NCBI GenBank assembly: GCA_963666945.2 | Contig: CAXXRT010000016.1 | Span: forward strand, 98,728-162,727 | Source: G963666945 sp963666945 | GTDB taxonomy: Bacteria > Bacteroidota > Bacteroidia > Bacteroidales > Marinifilaceae | Reading direction: 5' to 3' | DNA length: 64,000 bases | Shown: one piece after another, positions 27,771-35,768 of the stretch | Layout: each line of letters opens with the position of its first letter | How positions within the stretch are numbered: the first letter of the stretch is position 1 | Translations under genes and position numbers: made by a program | The notes under the pieces: model-generated | The model's input: the letters and a program-made list of their open reading frames with translations, nothing else | The model's database searches: none | What the model was told of the DNA's origin: nothing

Positions 27771-27801
27771 CAAAATTAAGGAGAAAAATCTCCTGAGCAA
27801 A
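27771..27801 (-). promoter_or_regulatory. Consensus promoter for the pyr leader/pyrBI
   Basis: Minus strand: TTTG (27801-27798), a 19-base spacer, then TAATTTTG (27778-27771), an exact Bacteroidetes -33/-7 promoter. The spacer contains the inverted repeat AGGAGA-TTTT-TCTCCT, which could be an operator or a weak coaBC terminator. The start of transcription should be near 27767. Confidence 0.72.
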
Positions 27802-27820
27802 ATATTTTTGCACTTAATTA

Positions 27821-29017
27821 TTAAAAATATTTTTCAATATAATCAACAATATCTGTAGCAACCTGAATTTTAGAACTTAAAGGATAATCCTTTTCAGTAC
27901 CATTTCTTTCAATTATTTTTATTTTATTGGTATCAACACCAAATCCTGCCCCCTCATCCTTCAATGAGTTTAACACAATAAAATCCAGATTCTTCTTTTC
28001 AAGCTTCTTTTTAGCATTGACAAATTCATCGTTTGTTTCCAGAGCGAACCCGACCAAAAGCTGGTCTTCAGTCTTTCTCTGCCCCAATTCTGCTGCAATA
28101 TCTTTATTTGGTGTTAGTTCAAGCGAATAGTTTTCCTTACCTCTCTTAACCTTATTCATCTCCTTGTTTAAAGGGGTAAAATCAGCTACAGCAGCAGCCA
28201 TTACAGCACCATCGCAATCTTCAAAATTATTCATACAAGCCTCATACATCTGCTGTGCGCTTTCAACATCAATTCTTTCTATATTAGGATTAGATGTTTT
28301 TAAAACAACAGGACCGGCCACTAAGATCACTTTGGCACCACGATTAGCCAATTCTTCAGCTATGGCAAAACCCATTTTCCCAGAAGAATAGTTGCCAATA
28401 AATCTTACAGGATCTATCTTCTCATAGGTTGGACCTGCCGTTACTATAAATTTCTTAGATTTCAGCTTTTTTTTTTGATCGAAAAAATAAGAAACATATT
28501 CAACTATATTCTCAGGTTCTTCCATACGCCCCTTTCCCATAAGTCCACTGGCAAGTTCACCTGTTTCAGGCTCAATAATAAGATTGCCATAAGACTTAAG
28601 TACTTCAATATTTTTTTGAGTTGCCGGATGTTTATACATATCAAGATCCATAGCCGGGGCAACCATTACAGGACATTTAGCGGAAAGATAAGTTGTAAGA
28701 AGCAGATTATCTGCCACTCCATTTGCCATCTTTGCCATAGTGTTAGCAGAGGCAGGAGCTATCAAATAAAGATCGGCCCACAATCCAAGATCTACATGAG
28801 AGTTCCAGTCACCATTCTCAGGATTATAAAAATCTACAAGGATAGGATTTTTAGATAATGTGGCCATTGTAAGAGGGGTAATAAACTCTTTTGCCAAAGG
28901 AGTCATAATCACCTTTACATTTGCACCCCTTTTAACAAGGAGCCTGGTCATATTAGCAGCTTTATATGCAGCAATACTTCCTGTAATTCCCAATATAATA
29001 TTCTTACCTTCTAACAT
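27821..29017 (-). CDS. coaBC: Bifunctional phosphopantothenoylcysteine decarboxylase/phosphopantothenate-cysteine ligase
   Basis: Two consecutive steps of coenzyme A synthesis. 398 residues. The N-terminal CoaC flavoprotein domain (1-180) has GITGSIAAYKAANMTRLL, a catalytic His in SHVDLGLWAD, APASANTMAKMANGVADNLL and PAMDLDMYKHP. The C-terminal CoaB domain (185-398) has VTAGPTYEKIDPVRFIGN, YSSGKMGFAIAEE and AAVADFTP. Third gene in the order bamD, rpoZ, coaBC, which is typical of Bacteroidetes. A hairpin lies 30-80 bases upstream. Confidence 0.97.
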   Translation of the reverse strand: MLEGKNIILGITGSIAAYKAANMTRLLVKRGANVKVIMTPLAKEFITPLTMATLSKNPILVDFYNPENGDWNSHVDLGLWADLYLIAPASANTMAKMANGVADNLLLTTYLSAKCPVMVAPAMDLDMYKHPATQKNIEVLKSYGNLIIEPETGELASGLMGKGRMEEPENIVEYVSYFFDQKKKLKSKKFIVTAGPTYEKIDPVRFIGNYSSGKMGFAIAEELANRGAKVILVAGPVVLKTSNPNIERIDVESAQQMYEACMNNFEDCDGAVMAAAVADFTPLNKEMNKVKRGKENYSLELTPNKDIAAELGQRKTEDQLLVGFALETNDEFVNAKKKLEKKNLDFIVLNSLKDEGAGFGVDTNKIKIIERNGTEKDYPLSSKIQVATDIVDYIEKYF

Positions 29018-29046
29018 AGCTTAATGTAATATAGTTATAAACAACT

Positions 29047-29098
29047 AAGCGTTGAGCCAAGTTCACAAGCTTTAACTCTCATGAATGGCACAACGCTT
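29047..29098 (-). repeat. Inverted repeat between rpoZ and coaBC
   Basis: Arms AAGCGTTGAGCCA (29047-29059) and TGGCACAACGCTT (29086-29098) pair over 13 bases with one mismatch, around a 26-base loop holding a smaller AGTT/AACT stem. It lies in the 115-base gap before coaBC. No T-run follows, so it is more likely an mRNA structure than a terminator. Confidence 0.6.
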
Positions 29099-29132
29099 TA
29101 ATTCTTTTATAATATAGACTATCCCACAGGGA

Positions 29133-29477
29133 TTAATCTTCTTTCTCTTCAATTACCTCTTTGGAAGGATTACGATAATAAATTTTATCCTCCAAATATT
29201 CCTGCACAGCAATAAGTGTTGGTTTTGGTAGTCTTTCATAAAAACGAGAAATCTCTATTTGTTCTCTGTTTTCAAATATCTCCTCCAAATTATCTGTATA
29301 AGAAGCAAACTCTTGCAGTTTCCTGTTAAGCTCATCCTTCATCTCTACAGAAATCTGATTGGATCTTTTCCCCATAATCACCACTGCTTCATAAATATTC
29401 CCCACTTTTGCAGCCAATTCATGTGTATTTCTTGTAACTGTGTTGTTTGGGGCTGTTGTTTTTTTAAAATCTATCAT
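29133..29477 (-). CDS. rpoZ: RNA polymerase omega-like subunit (Bacteroidetes type)
   Basis: 114-residue small protein between bamD and coaBC. It begins MIDFKKTTAPNNTVTRN and carries GNIYEAVVIMGKRSNQIS, an omega-like helix with the nearly invariant RxNQ motif. A conserved C-terminal part (FENREQIEISRFYERLPKPT) marks the Bacteroidetes form. The bamD-rpoZ-coaBC neighbourhood supports the call. Start at ATG 29477, 34 bases after the bamD stop. Confidence 0.88.
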   Translation of the reverse strand: MIDFKKTTAPNNTVTRNTHELAAKVGNIYEAVVIMGKRSNQISVEMKDELNRKLQEFASYTDNLEEIFENREQIEISRFYERLPKPTLIAVQEYLEDKIYYRNPSKEVIEEKED

Positions 29478-29511
29478 AGTCGATTAAAAATTTAAACTTT
29501 GCTCCTGAATA

Positions 29512-30315
29512 TTATTCTTCTAATTTAATTTTTGATAAGAAGGCTTCAATTTTCTTAAATTTCCTCACCATATCTTTCTTATGCTCACTTTCAGGAAATT
29601 CATCGATAAATGAATAATATTCCTCGCGTGCAGCATTATAACGTTCAACCATTTTTTCCTTAACTGAGTTTACGGCTAACTCAAAACGTGAATTAAATAG
29701 CATATACAGAATTTCCTCTCTGTGGCGCGATTCCGGAAAATCTTTCACACAATTCTGAAGTGCTATAATTGCAGCCTTATATTTTTCTCTGTGATAATAC
29801 GATTCTGAACTCAAATATGCCCTATATGCCAATTTATCTCTCATCTCATCGATAAACTTATTAACATTGTCCATCTTTGAGCTATTTGGATATCTGTTTA
29901 TATACAATTGGAACATCTCAATTGCCTTTTCTGTTTCAGATTGATCCAGACGAGGATTGGGCGAACTCATGTAATAACAATAAGCCCTCATATACATACA
30001 TTCCTCAGCAAAAGAACTCTCTGGAAAAGTACGTACAAAATTATTAAAAAGATAACCTGCTGTTGCATAATCCCTCTGTCCATATGAACAAAAGGCAGTA
30101 TAGTAAGCTATTGTCTGAGCCTTAGAAGTCCCACGATATATATTACGAACTGACTCGAATAAATTCTGAGCTCTTAAATAATCTTTTGCATTATAATATT
30201 CAACTGCTTTTTTGTATTTCAGATCATAGTCCTCAGACTTTAATATTTCCTGATACTCACTACAAGAAGAAAACAATAATGTAATTATCAAAAATAAATA
30301 TATAACATGTTTCAT
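29512..30315 (-). CDS. bamD: Outer-membrane assembly lipoprotein BamD
   Basis: Part of the BAM complex that inserts beta-barrel proteins. 267 residues from ATG 30315. Lipoprotein signal MKHVIYLFLIITLLFSSC, then TPR-like repeats (YNAKDYLRAQNLFESV, YGQRDYATAGYLFNNFV, FPESSFAEECMYMRAYCYY). The start at 30315 rather than 30360 is decided by the promoter at 30338-30367, whose transcript would begin after 30360. First gene of the bamD-rpoZ-coaBC operon. Confidence 0.95.
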   Translation of the reverse strand: MKHVIYLFLIITLLFSSCSEYQEILKSEDYDLKYKKAVEYYNAKDYLRAQNLFESVRNIYRGTSKAQTIAYYTAFCSYGQRDYATAGYLFNNFVRTFPESSFAEECMYMRAYCYYMSSPNPRLDQSETEKAIEMFQLYINRYPNSSKMDNVNKFIDEMRDKLAYRAYLSSESYYHREKYKAAIIALQNCVKDFPESRHREEILYMLFNSRFELAVNSVKEKMVERYNAAREEYYSFIDEFPESEHKKDMVRKFKKIEAFLSKIKLEE

Positions 30316-30337
30316 AAGTCTCTTTTTTTGCGTTGTG

Positions 30338-30367
30338 CAAAGATACTGCAAAATTTTCAATATACAA
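30338..30367 (-). promoter_or_regulatory. Promoter of bamD-rpoZ-coaBC
   Basis: Minus strand: TTG (30367-30365), 19-base spacer, TATCTTTG (30345-30338). Transcription should start near 30334, giving a 5' leader of about 19 bases to the bamD ATG. Confidence 0.72.
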
Positions 30368-30452
30368 GCCTTTTAAATATGTATTTACATTTTTGAACTC
30401 ATCACCTGTTGTAAAAAACATCAAGCTCATTTTTTAATTAAAACAAAAATGT

Positions 30453-30460
30453 TACTTTTG
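30453..30460 (+). promoter_or_regulatory. -7 box upstream of the alpha-oxoamine synthase gene
   Basis: TACTTTTG fits TAnnTTTG, 43 bases before the GTG start. The -33 region is only T-rich. Confidence 0.5.
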
Positions 30461-30502
30461 CCTCTCGTAATGATTTGTTAGTAAATAAAAAATTATATAA
30501 TC

Positions 30503-31748
30503 GTGGATATATTCGATAGAGTTAAGAAAAACATGGGAAACATTGGGCAATATGCAAAGCAAGCTCATGGTTATTTCAGTTTCCCCAAGCTTGAAGGAGA
30601 AATTTCTCCAAGAATGAAATTCAGAGGTAAAGAAGTATTGACATGGAGTTTAAACAACTACATTGGTCTTGCCAATCACCCTGAAGTTAGAAAAGCTGAT
30701 GCTGAAGCAGCAGAAAAATGGGGTCTTGCCTATCCTATGGGTGCAAGAATGATGAGTGGACAAACTAGCCTGCACGAAGAACTAGAGGAGCAGTTGGCTG
30801 ATTTCGTTGGTAAACCTGATGCATTCTTGTTGAACTTCGGTTACCAGGGAATGGTATCAATTATTGATGCCATGGTTAGCCGTCACGATGTTATTGTTTA
30901 CGATTCAGAGTCTCATGCCTGTATTATGGATGGTTTACGCCTGACTCCTGCAAAACGATTTGTATATCCTCACAACGACATGGATAACCTTCGCAAGGAA
31001 CTCGAAAGAGCAACAAAATGGACCGAAAGAACAGGAGGAGGAATTCTTCTTATTACTGAAGGTGTATTTGGTATGGCAGGTGACCTTGGAAAACTAGACC
31101 AAATCGTTAAACTAAAAGACGAATTCAATTTCCGTATTCTTGTAGACGATGCTCATGGTTTCGGTACTATGGGTAAAACAGGAGCCGGTACTCCGGAACA
31201 TTTCGGTGTTCAGGACAAGATAGATCTTCACTTTGCTACTTTTGCTAAAGCAATGGCAGGAATTGGTGCATTTATAGCTTGTGACGAAGAAATTTGTCAA
31301 TACTTACGTTATAATATGCGTTCTCAGACTTTCGCGAAATCTCTTCCTATGCCTTTAGTTGAAGGTTCAATGAAAAGACTTGAATTATTAAAAACCAGAC
31401 CTGAACTTAAAAAATAAACTTTGGGAAGTAGTTGATGCTCTTCAGTCAGGTTTAAAAGAAGCAGGATTAGATATTGGTGTTACAGAATCACCTGTTACTC
31501 CTGTATATCTTTCAGGAAGTGTAGCTGAAGGGACTCAGGTATGTATGGACCTTAGAGAAAATTACAATTTATTCTGCTCTATAGTAGTATATCCTGTTAT
31601 TCCTAAGGGTCAGTTATTACTAAGACTTATTCCTACGGCAACTCACTCGTTGGAGGATGTTGAATATACAATTAAAGCATTTAAAGAGGTATCTCAGAAA
31701 CTTGCTAATGGTGAATACAGCAAAGAAGTATTTGCCAGCGTATTCTAA
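30503..31748 (+). CDS. Alpha-oxoamine synthase family PLP enzyme, one frameshift as read
   Basis: PLP-dependent enzyme of the family that condenses an acyl thioester with an amino acid (serine palmitoyltransferase, KBL, BioF, cysteate acyltransferase). About 414 residues from GTG 30503. Motifs: LTWSLNNYIGLANHPEVRK, YPMGARMMSGQTSLHEELE, VDDAHGFGTMGKTGAG, and the PLP lysine in ATFAKAMAGIGAF. The frame breaks at a run of six A (31409-31414). With five A the text reads PELKNKLWEVVDALQ and runs on to 31748. The closest resemblance I recall is to Flavobacteriia-type enzymes that make sphingolipid or sulfonolipid bases; the exact substrate cannot be read here. Confidence 0.85.
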
Positions 31749-31774
31749 AAAGAAACACTCAACATATTTAAATG

Positions 31775-31803
31775 AAGGCTGCACCAATAATGCAGCCTTT
31801 TAT
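31775..31803 (+). terminator. Terminator after the alpha-oxoamine synthase gene
   Basis: AAGGCTGCA pairs with TGCAGCCTT around CCAATAA, followed by TTATT. It directly precedes the rlmD -7 box. Confidence 0.85.
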
Positions 31804-31811
31804 TATATTTG
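31804..31811 (+). promoter_or_regulatory. -7 box of rlmD
   Basis: TATATTTG, an exact TAnnTTTG, 26 bases before the GTG start at 31837. The upstream -33 element would fall inside the terminator stem and is not evident. Confidence 0.5.
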
Positions 31812-31836
31812 CAAAATTAATACAAAAGTTTTTACC

Positions 31837-33240
31837 GTGGGAAGAAGAAAAAAACCATTATTGCAGCATATAGAAATAGAAAAACTAGCGGCAGAAGGAA
31901 AGGCAATAGCTAAAATTGAAGACAAAGTTCTTTTTGTTACAAACGTTATTCCTGGTGATATTGTTGATGTTCAGGTAACTAAAAAGAGGAAAAACTATAT
32001 GGAAGGACACCCTGTCTTTTTCCATAAACACTCTGATATAAAAATAGAGGCTTTCTGTGAACATTTTGGTATTTGTGGTGGATGTAAATGGCAAAATCTT
32101 CCCTATGAAGAACAGCTGAAATTAAAACAACAAGAAGTAATTGATAATCTTGAACGTATTGGAAAAATAAATTTACCCGAAGTAAATAAAATCATCCCAT
32201 CTGAGAAAACTATTAATTACCGTAACAAACTGGAATTCACATTCTCCGCCAGTCGATTTCTTACAAAAGAAGAAATTGCAATGGGAGATGATATTAAAAG
32301 GACTCCCGCACTTGGCTTTCATGTTCCTCGTTTATTCGACAAGGTTGTTGATCTTAATAATTGCTATCTGCAAAATGCCCCATCAAATGAAATCCGCCAG
32401 ACTGTTAAAGATTACGCAATAGAAAATGACTTAAGTTTTTTCGATATAAGAAATCAACATGGATTCTTAAGAAATCTTATTATTCGTACTGCATCCACTG
32501 GTGAGATAATGGTTATTTTATCGCTTTTTCATGAAGACATAGAAGCTAGAGAAGGGATATTAAATCATGTTTATGAGAAGTTTCCTCAAATTACATCCTT
32601 AATGTATGTAATTAATTCTAAGGGCAATGACTCTATAACAGACCAGGATATTGTTCTTTATAAAGGCAGAGATCATATATTTGAAGAGATGGAAGGCCTG
32701 AAATTTAAGATTGGCCCAAAATCTTTCTACCAGACAAATTCAGAACAGGCCTACAATCTTTACAAGAAAACAAGAGAATTTGCAGGATTGACAGGCAATG
32801 AGGTTGTTTACGATCTTTATACAGGAACAGGAACAATAGCGAATTTTGTCGCAGCGAAAGCATACAAAGTAATAGGAATTGAATATGTACCCGAAGCAAT
32901 TGAAGATGCCCACATAAATTCTGAAATAAACAATATTAAAAACACTATATTTTATGCAGGAGATATGAAAGATGTTTTAAATGCTTCTTTTATTGAACAG
33001 CATGGCAAACCTGATATAATGATTGTAGATCCACCTAGGGCAGGTATGCATCCTGATGTAGTGCAAACAATTATTAACGCCGGTCCAGAGAAAATAGTTT
33101 ATGTTAGCTGTAATTCTGCAACACAGGCGAGGGATATTAATCTTATGAAAGATTTTTATAACGTAACTAAAGTACAGGCAGTAGATATGTTTCCACATAC
33201 TCATCATGTTGAAAACATAGTGCTTATGGAGAAAAAATAA
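31837..33240 (+). CDS. rlmD: 23S rRNA (uracil-C5)-methyltransferase RlmD/RumA type
   Basis: SAM-dependent methyltransferase for a uracil of 23S rRNA. About 467 residues from GTG 31837; the longer in-frame extension overlaps the previous gene and its terminator. N-terminal TRAM domain (EKLAAEGKAIAKIEDKVL), Fe-S cysteines in CEHFGICGGCKWQ, SAM site VYDLYTGTGTIANFVAAKA, catalytic motif IVDPPRAGMHPDVV and VSCNSATQARD. The exact target (U1939 or U747) is not decided by sequence, and the RlmCD/RlmD family label is the usual one. Confidence 0.93.
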   Translation: MGRRKKPLLQHIEIEKLAAEGKAIAKIEDKVLFVTNVIPGDIVDVQVTKKRKNYMEGHPVFFHKHSDIKIEAFCEHFGICGGCKWQNLPYEEQLKLKQQEVIDNLERIGKINLPEVNKIIPSEKTINYRNKLEFTFSASRFLTKEEIAMGDDIKRTPALGFHVPRLFDKVVDLNNCYLQNAPSNEIRQTVKDYAIENDLSFFDIRNQHGFLRNLIIRTASTGEIMVILSLFHEDIEAREGILNHVYEKFPQITSLMYVINSKGNDSITDQDIVLYKGRDHIFEEMEGLKFKIGPKSFYQTNSEQAYNLYKKTREFAGLTGNEVVYDLYTGTGTIANFVAAKAYKVIGIEYVPEAIEDAHINSEINNIKNTIFYAGDMKDVLNASFIEQHGKPDIMIVDPPRAGMHPDVVQTIINAGPEKIVYVSCNSATQARDINLMKDFYNVTKVQAVDMFPHTHHVENIVLMEKK

Positions 33241-33299
33241 TACGTAATAATATATTTACACGTAAGGTTATTTAAAAGAAATATTATATCTTTATAATC

Positions 33300-34547
33300 A
33301 TGATCCAGATTAAAAGTATAATATTTCTTTTCATAATATTATGCGGAAATTTTACTATTTTCGCACAAAATAATTCCTCGGGATTAAAATTCACTAATCC
33401 TAAGCATAAAAGATTCTCCCTCGAGTTTAAATTATCAAATAATAATATAATAATTCCTATCAGCATAAACTCATCAGATACCCTATGGTTTATGCTGGAT
33501 AGCGGACTAGGGACAACCCTTATCACAGAACTTACTGAAAAAGACTCTATCAATATTAATTATGCCAGTAAAGTGCAATTACATGGTTTAGGGGAAGGGG
33601 AACCATTAGAAGCACTAACTTCCTACCAAAATTCGATATCAGTAGGAGAAATATCTTCCGACAACGAAAGACTCAATGTGTTGTTGACAGATATATTTAA
33701 TCTTTCAAAAAAGGCCGGCACGCAAATACACGGCATACTTGGTTATACAGCATTCAAAAACACTATTGTAGAAATTGACTATATCCGTAACATGGTAATA
33801 TTTCACAATCCCCAGAATTATATCTATCCCAAAAGAAAATCAAGAGTAATTTTGCCTTTGGAAATAATTAATGAGAAACCTTATATAAATACATGGATAA
33901 CTCTAAATAATGGGAAAAAAATAAAAGTAAGATTATTAATAGATACTGGATCGAGCCTTTCCTTGTGGCTACAAAAAAGCAGGGAATCAGGGATTACTAT
34001 TCCGGAAAAGACAATAGATAATTTATTGGGACAGGGATTAAATGGAGATATTTATGGTAAAATTGGCAGAATAAAATCAATAGAATTCGGTAAATACATT
34101 ATTGACCAACCTACAGCAGCATTTCCCGACACTTCCTCAATAAATCAGGAACTAATAACAGACCATAGAAATGGCAGTCTTGGTGGGGACATATTAAGAA
34201 GATTCAGGATCATAATTGACTACCCAAATAAAAAGATCACATTCTTTAAAAATAAACATTTTAAAAAACCATTTACATATAACAATTCAGGAGTAGAAAT
34301 TGAAACTCCTTTTCCCGGGATAAGATACTATGTAATTTCCCATATAATGGAAAATTCCCCAGGGAAAGAAGCAGGCCTGGAAGTTGGTGATCAATTAATA
34401 AGAATAAATAATATCCCTGTCGGAAAACTTAGCCTCAGATCTGTCCACAGAATACTAATTTCAACTAAAAGAAAATACATAAAACTTGAAATTAACAGGA
34501 ATGGGGAAAATAAAAGTATAACTATTATAACCAGAAAGCTAATATGA
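33300..34547 (+). CDS. Secreted retropepsin-like aspartic protease with PDZ domain
   Basis: 415 residues. Signal peptide ending FTIFAQ. Two pepsin-like halves, each with a D(T/S)G motif: FMLDSGLGTTLI (about 62-73) and LLIDTGSSLSLW (about 213-224). A C-terminal PDZ domain (about 335-410) has GKEAGLEVGDQLIRINN. The double D-S/T-G layout suggests an intramolecular two-lobed active site in the periplasm. Its stop overlaps the start of the first ABC permease (ATGA), so it heads an operon with an FtsX-type exporter. Substrate unknown; a role in processing or quality control of what the exporter moves is inference. Confidence 0.87.
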   Translation: MIQIKSIIFLFIILCGNFTIFAQNNSSGLKFTNPKHKRFSLEFKLSNNNIIIPISINSSDTLWFMLDSGLGTTLITELTEKDSININYASKVQLHGLGEGEPLEALTSYQNSISVGEISSDNERLNVLLTDIFNLSKKAGTQIHGILGYTAFKNTIVEIDYIRNMVIFHNPQNYIYPKRKSRVILPLEIINEKPYINTWITLNNGKKIKVRLLIDTGSSLSLWLQKSRESGITIPEKTIDNLLGQGLNGDIYGKIGRIKSIEFGKYIIDQPTAAFPDTSSINQELITDHRNGSLGGDILRRFRIIIDYPNKKITFFKNKHFKKPFTYNNSGVEIETPFPGIRYYVISHIMENSPGKEAGLEVGDQLIRINNIPVGKLSLRSVHRILISTKRKYIKLEINRNGENKSITIITRKLI

Positions 34548-35758
34548 TAAAACTACTAGTCATAGCTTGGAGGAATCTCTGGAGAAATAAAAGACGAACT
34601 CTAATAACAACCACATCTGTATGTTTTGCAGTTATAATTTCTACCCTATTGAACTCAATTCAGGAAGGCAGCTATAATAGATTTATTCAACATGCCGTTG
34701 AATCTTACTCAGGACACCTACAGGTGCAACACAAAGATTTTCACGATTCAAAAAGTTTAATTCATAGTTTTAAAAACATTTCCTATTTTAATAAAATAAA
34801 AAACATAGGCAATGTAAAACATATTACCAAAAGATTATCTTGCCATGCTCTTGCTTCAGGCAAAGGAATGTCTTATCCTGTATATATAATTGGAGTGGTT
34901 CCGGGGAGAGAAGAAAAAATGACCGGATTTTCCAAAAGAATAATCAAAGGTGGCGATCTTATAAAAAGCCCAGAAGGAGTAATTATTGGTGATGAGTTGG
35001 CCCGCATACTAAAACTGGAAGTCAATGATACCATTTGCTTCTCAGGTCAAAGCTATAACAACAAGTCAGTATCAGGGAAATTTAGAGTTAGAGGTATTAT
35101 CTCCTACCCCTCAACAGAATTCAACAAGATTGTTGTATATATGCATATTAATAAATGCAGAGAATTATTCGATGCCCCAGATATGCTGACTTCAGTAGTT
35201 ATAACATGTAACAACAATAAAATTGATAATGTAGCGAAAAAGCTGGAGAATATCCTCGGTCCTGAATATAGGATTATTAGATGGAATGAAATCCAGACTT
35301 CTCTTTTAAATATTATGAGAGCTGACAGAGCAAGTGGTACGTTTGCTGCATTTATATTATATCTTGTCATCAGTTTTGGTGTATTCTCAACAATAATGAT
35401 GTTATTTCTTGAAAGGAAAAAAGAGTTTACAGTCATGATTGCCCTAGGAATGAAAAGATCCAAATTAATTTTTACAATTTTTTCAGAAACAATATTTATT
35501 GCTGCAATTGGTACTTTCTCGGGTATAATTATATCGTTACCTATAATATGGCATTATATAAAAATGCCAATAAAACTTACTGATGATAAAGCAAAATACA
35601 TGAACGAAATGGGCTTAGAACCATTTATAAACTTTTCATTCGACATTAATATTTTTATTAAACAAGCTTTAATAATCTTTATTATTACAATACTATTAAG
35701 TATATACCCAATATACAGAGTGAGAAAAATTAAAATCAAATCAAATATCCACAACTAA
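34544..35758 (+). CDS. FtsX/LolC-like ABC permease, first
   Basis: 404-residue inner-membrane permease of the MacB/LolCE type: an N-terminal helix after WRNLWRNKRRTLITT, a periplasmic domain of about 220 residues, then three C-terminal helices with FLERKKEFTVMIALGMKRSK between the first two, the FtsX signature. It overlaps the retropepsin gene by 4 bases and is followed 10 bases later by a second permease and then an ATPase. Such transporters work by mechanotransmission on lipoproteins, peptides or envelope enzymes. Not assignable to LolCDE itself from sequence alone. Confidence 0.92.
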   Translation: MIKLLVIAWRNLWRNKRRTLITTTSVCFAVIISTLLNSIQEGSYNRFIQHAVESYSGHLQVQHKDFHDSKSLIHSFKNISYFNKIKNIGNVKHITKRLSCHALASGKGMSYPVYIIGVVPGREEKMTGFSKRIIKGGDLIKSPEGVIIGDELARILKLEVNDTICFSGQSYNNKSVSGKFRVRGIISYPSTEFNKIVVYMHINKCRELFDAPDMLTSVVITCNNNKIDNVAKKLENILGPEYRIIRWNEIQTSLLNIMRADRASGTFAAFILYLVISFGVFSTIMMLFLERKKEFTVMIALGMKRSKLIFTIFSETIFIAAIGTFSGIIISLPIIWHYIKMPIKLTDDKAKYMNEMGLEPFINFSFDINIFIKQALIIFIITILLSIYPIYRVRKIKIKSNIHN

Positions 35759-35768
35759 CATACCGACA

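Noticed and set aside
27821..27870. coaBC ending in the hairpin before pyrB as a simple operon terminator
   Set aside because: A consensus promoter and a short frame lie between coaBC and that hairpin, so the attenuator reading explains more. The simple terminator role is not excluded.
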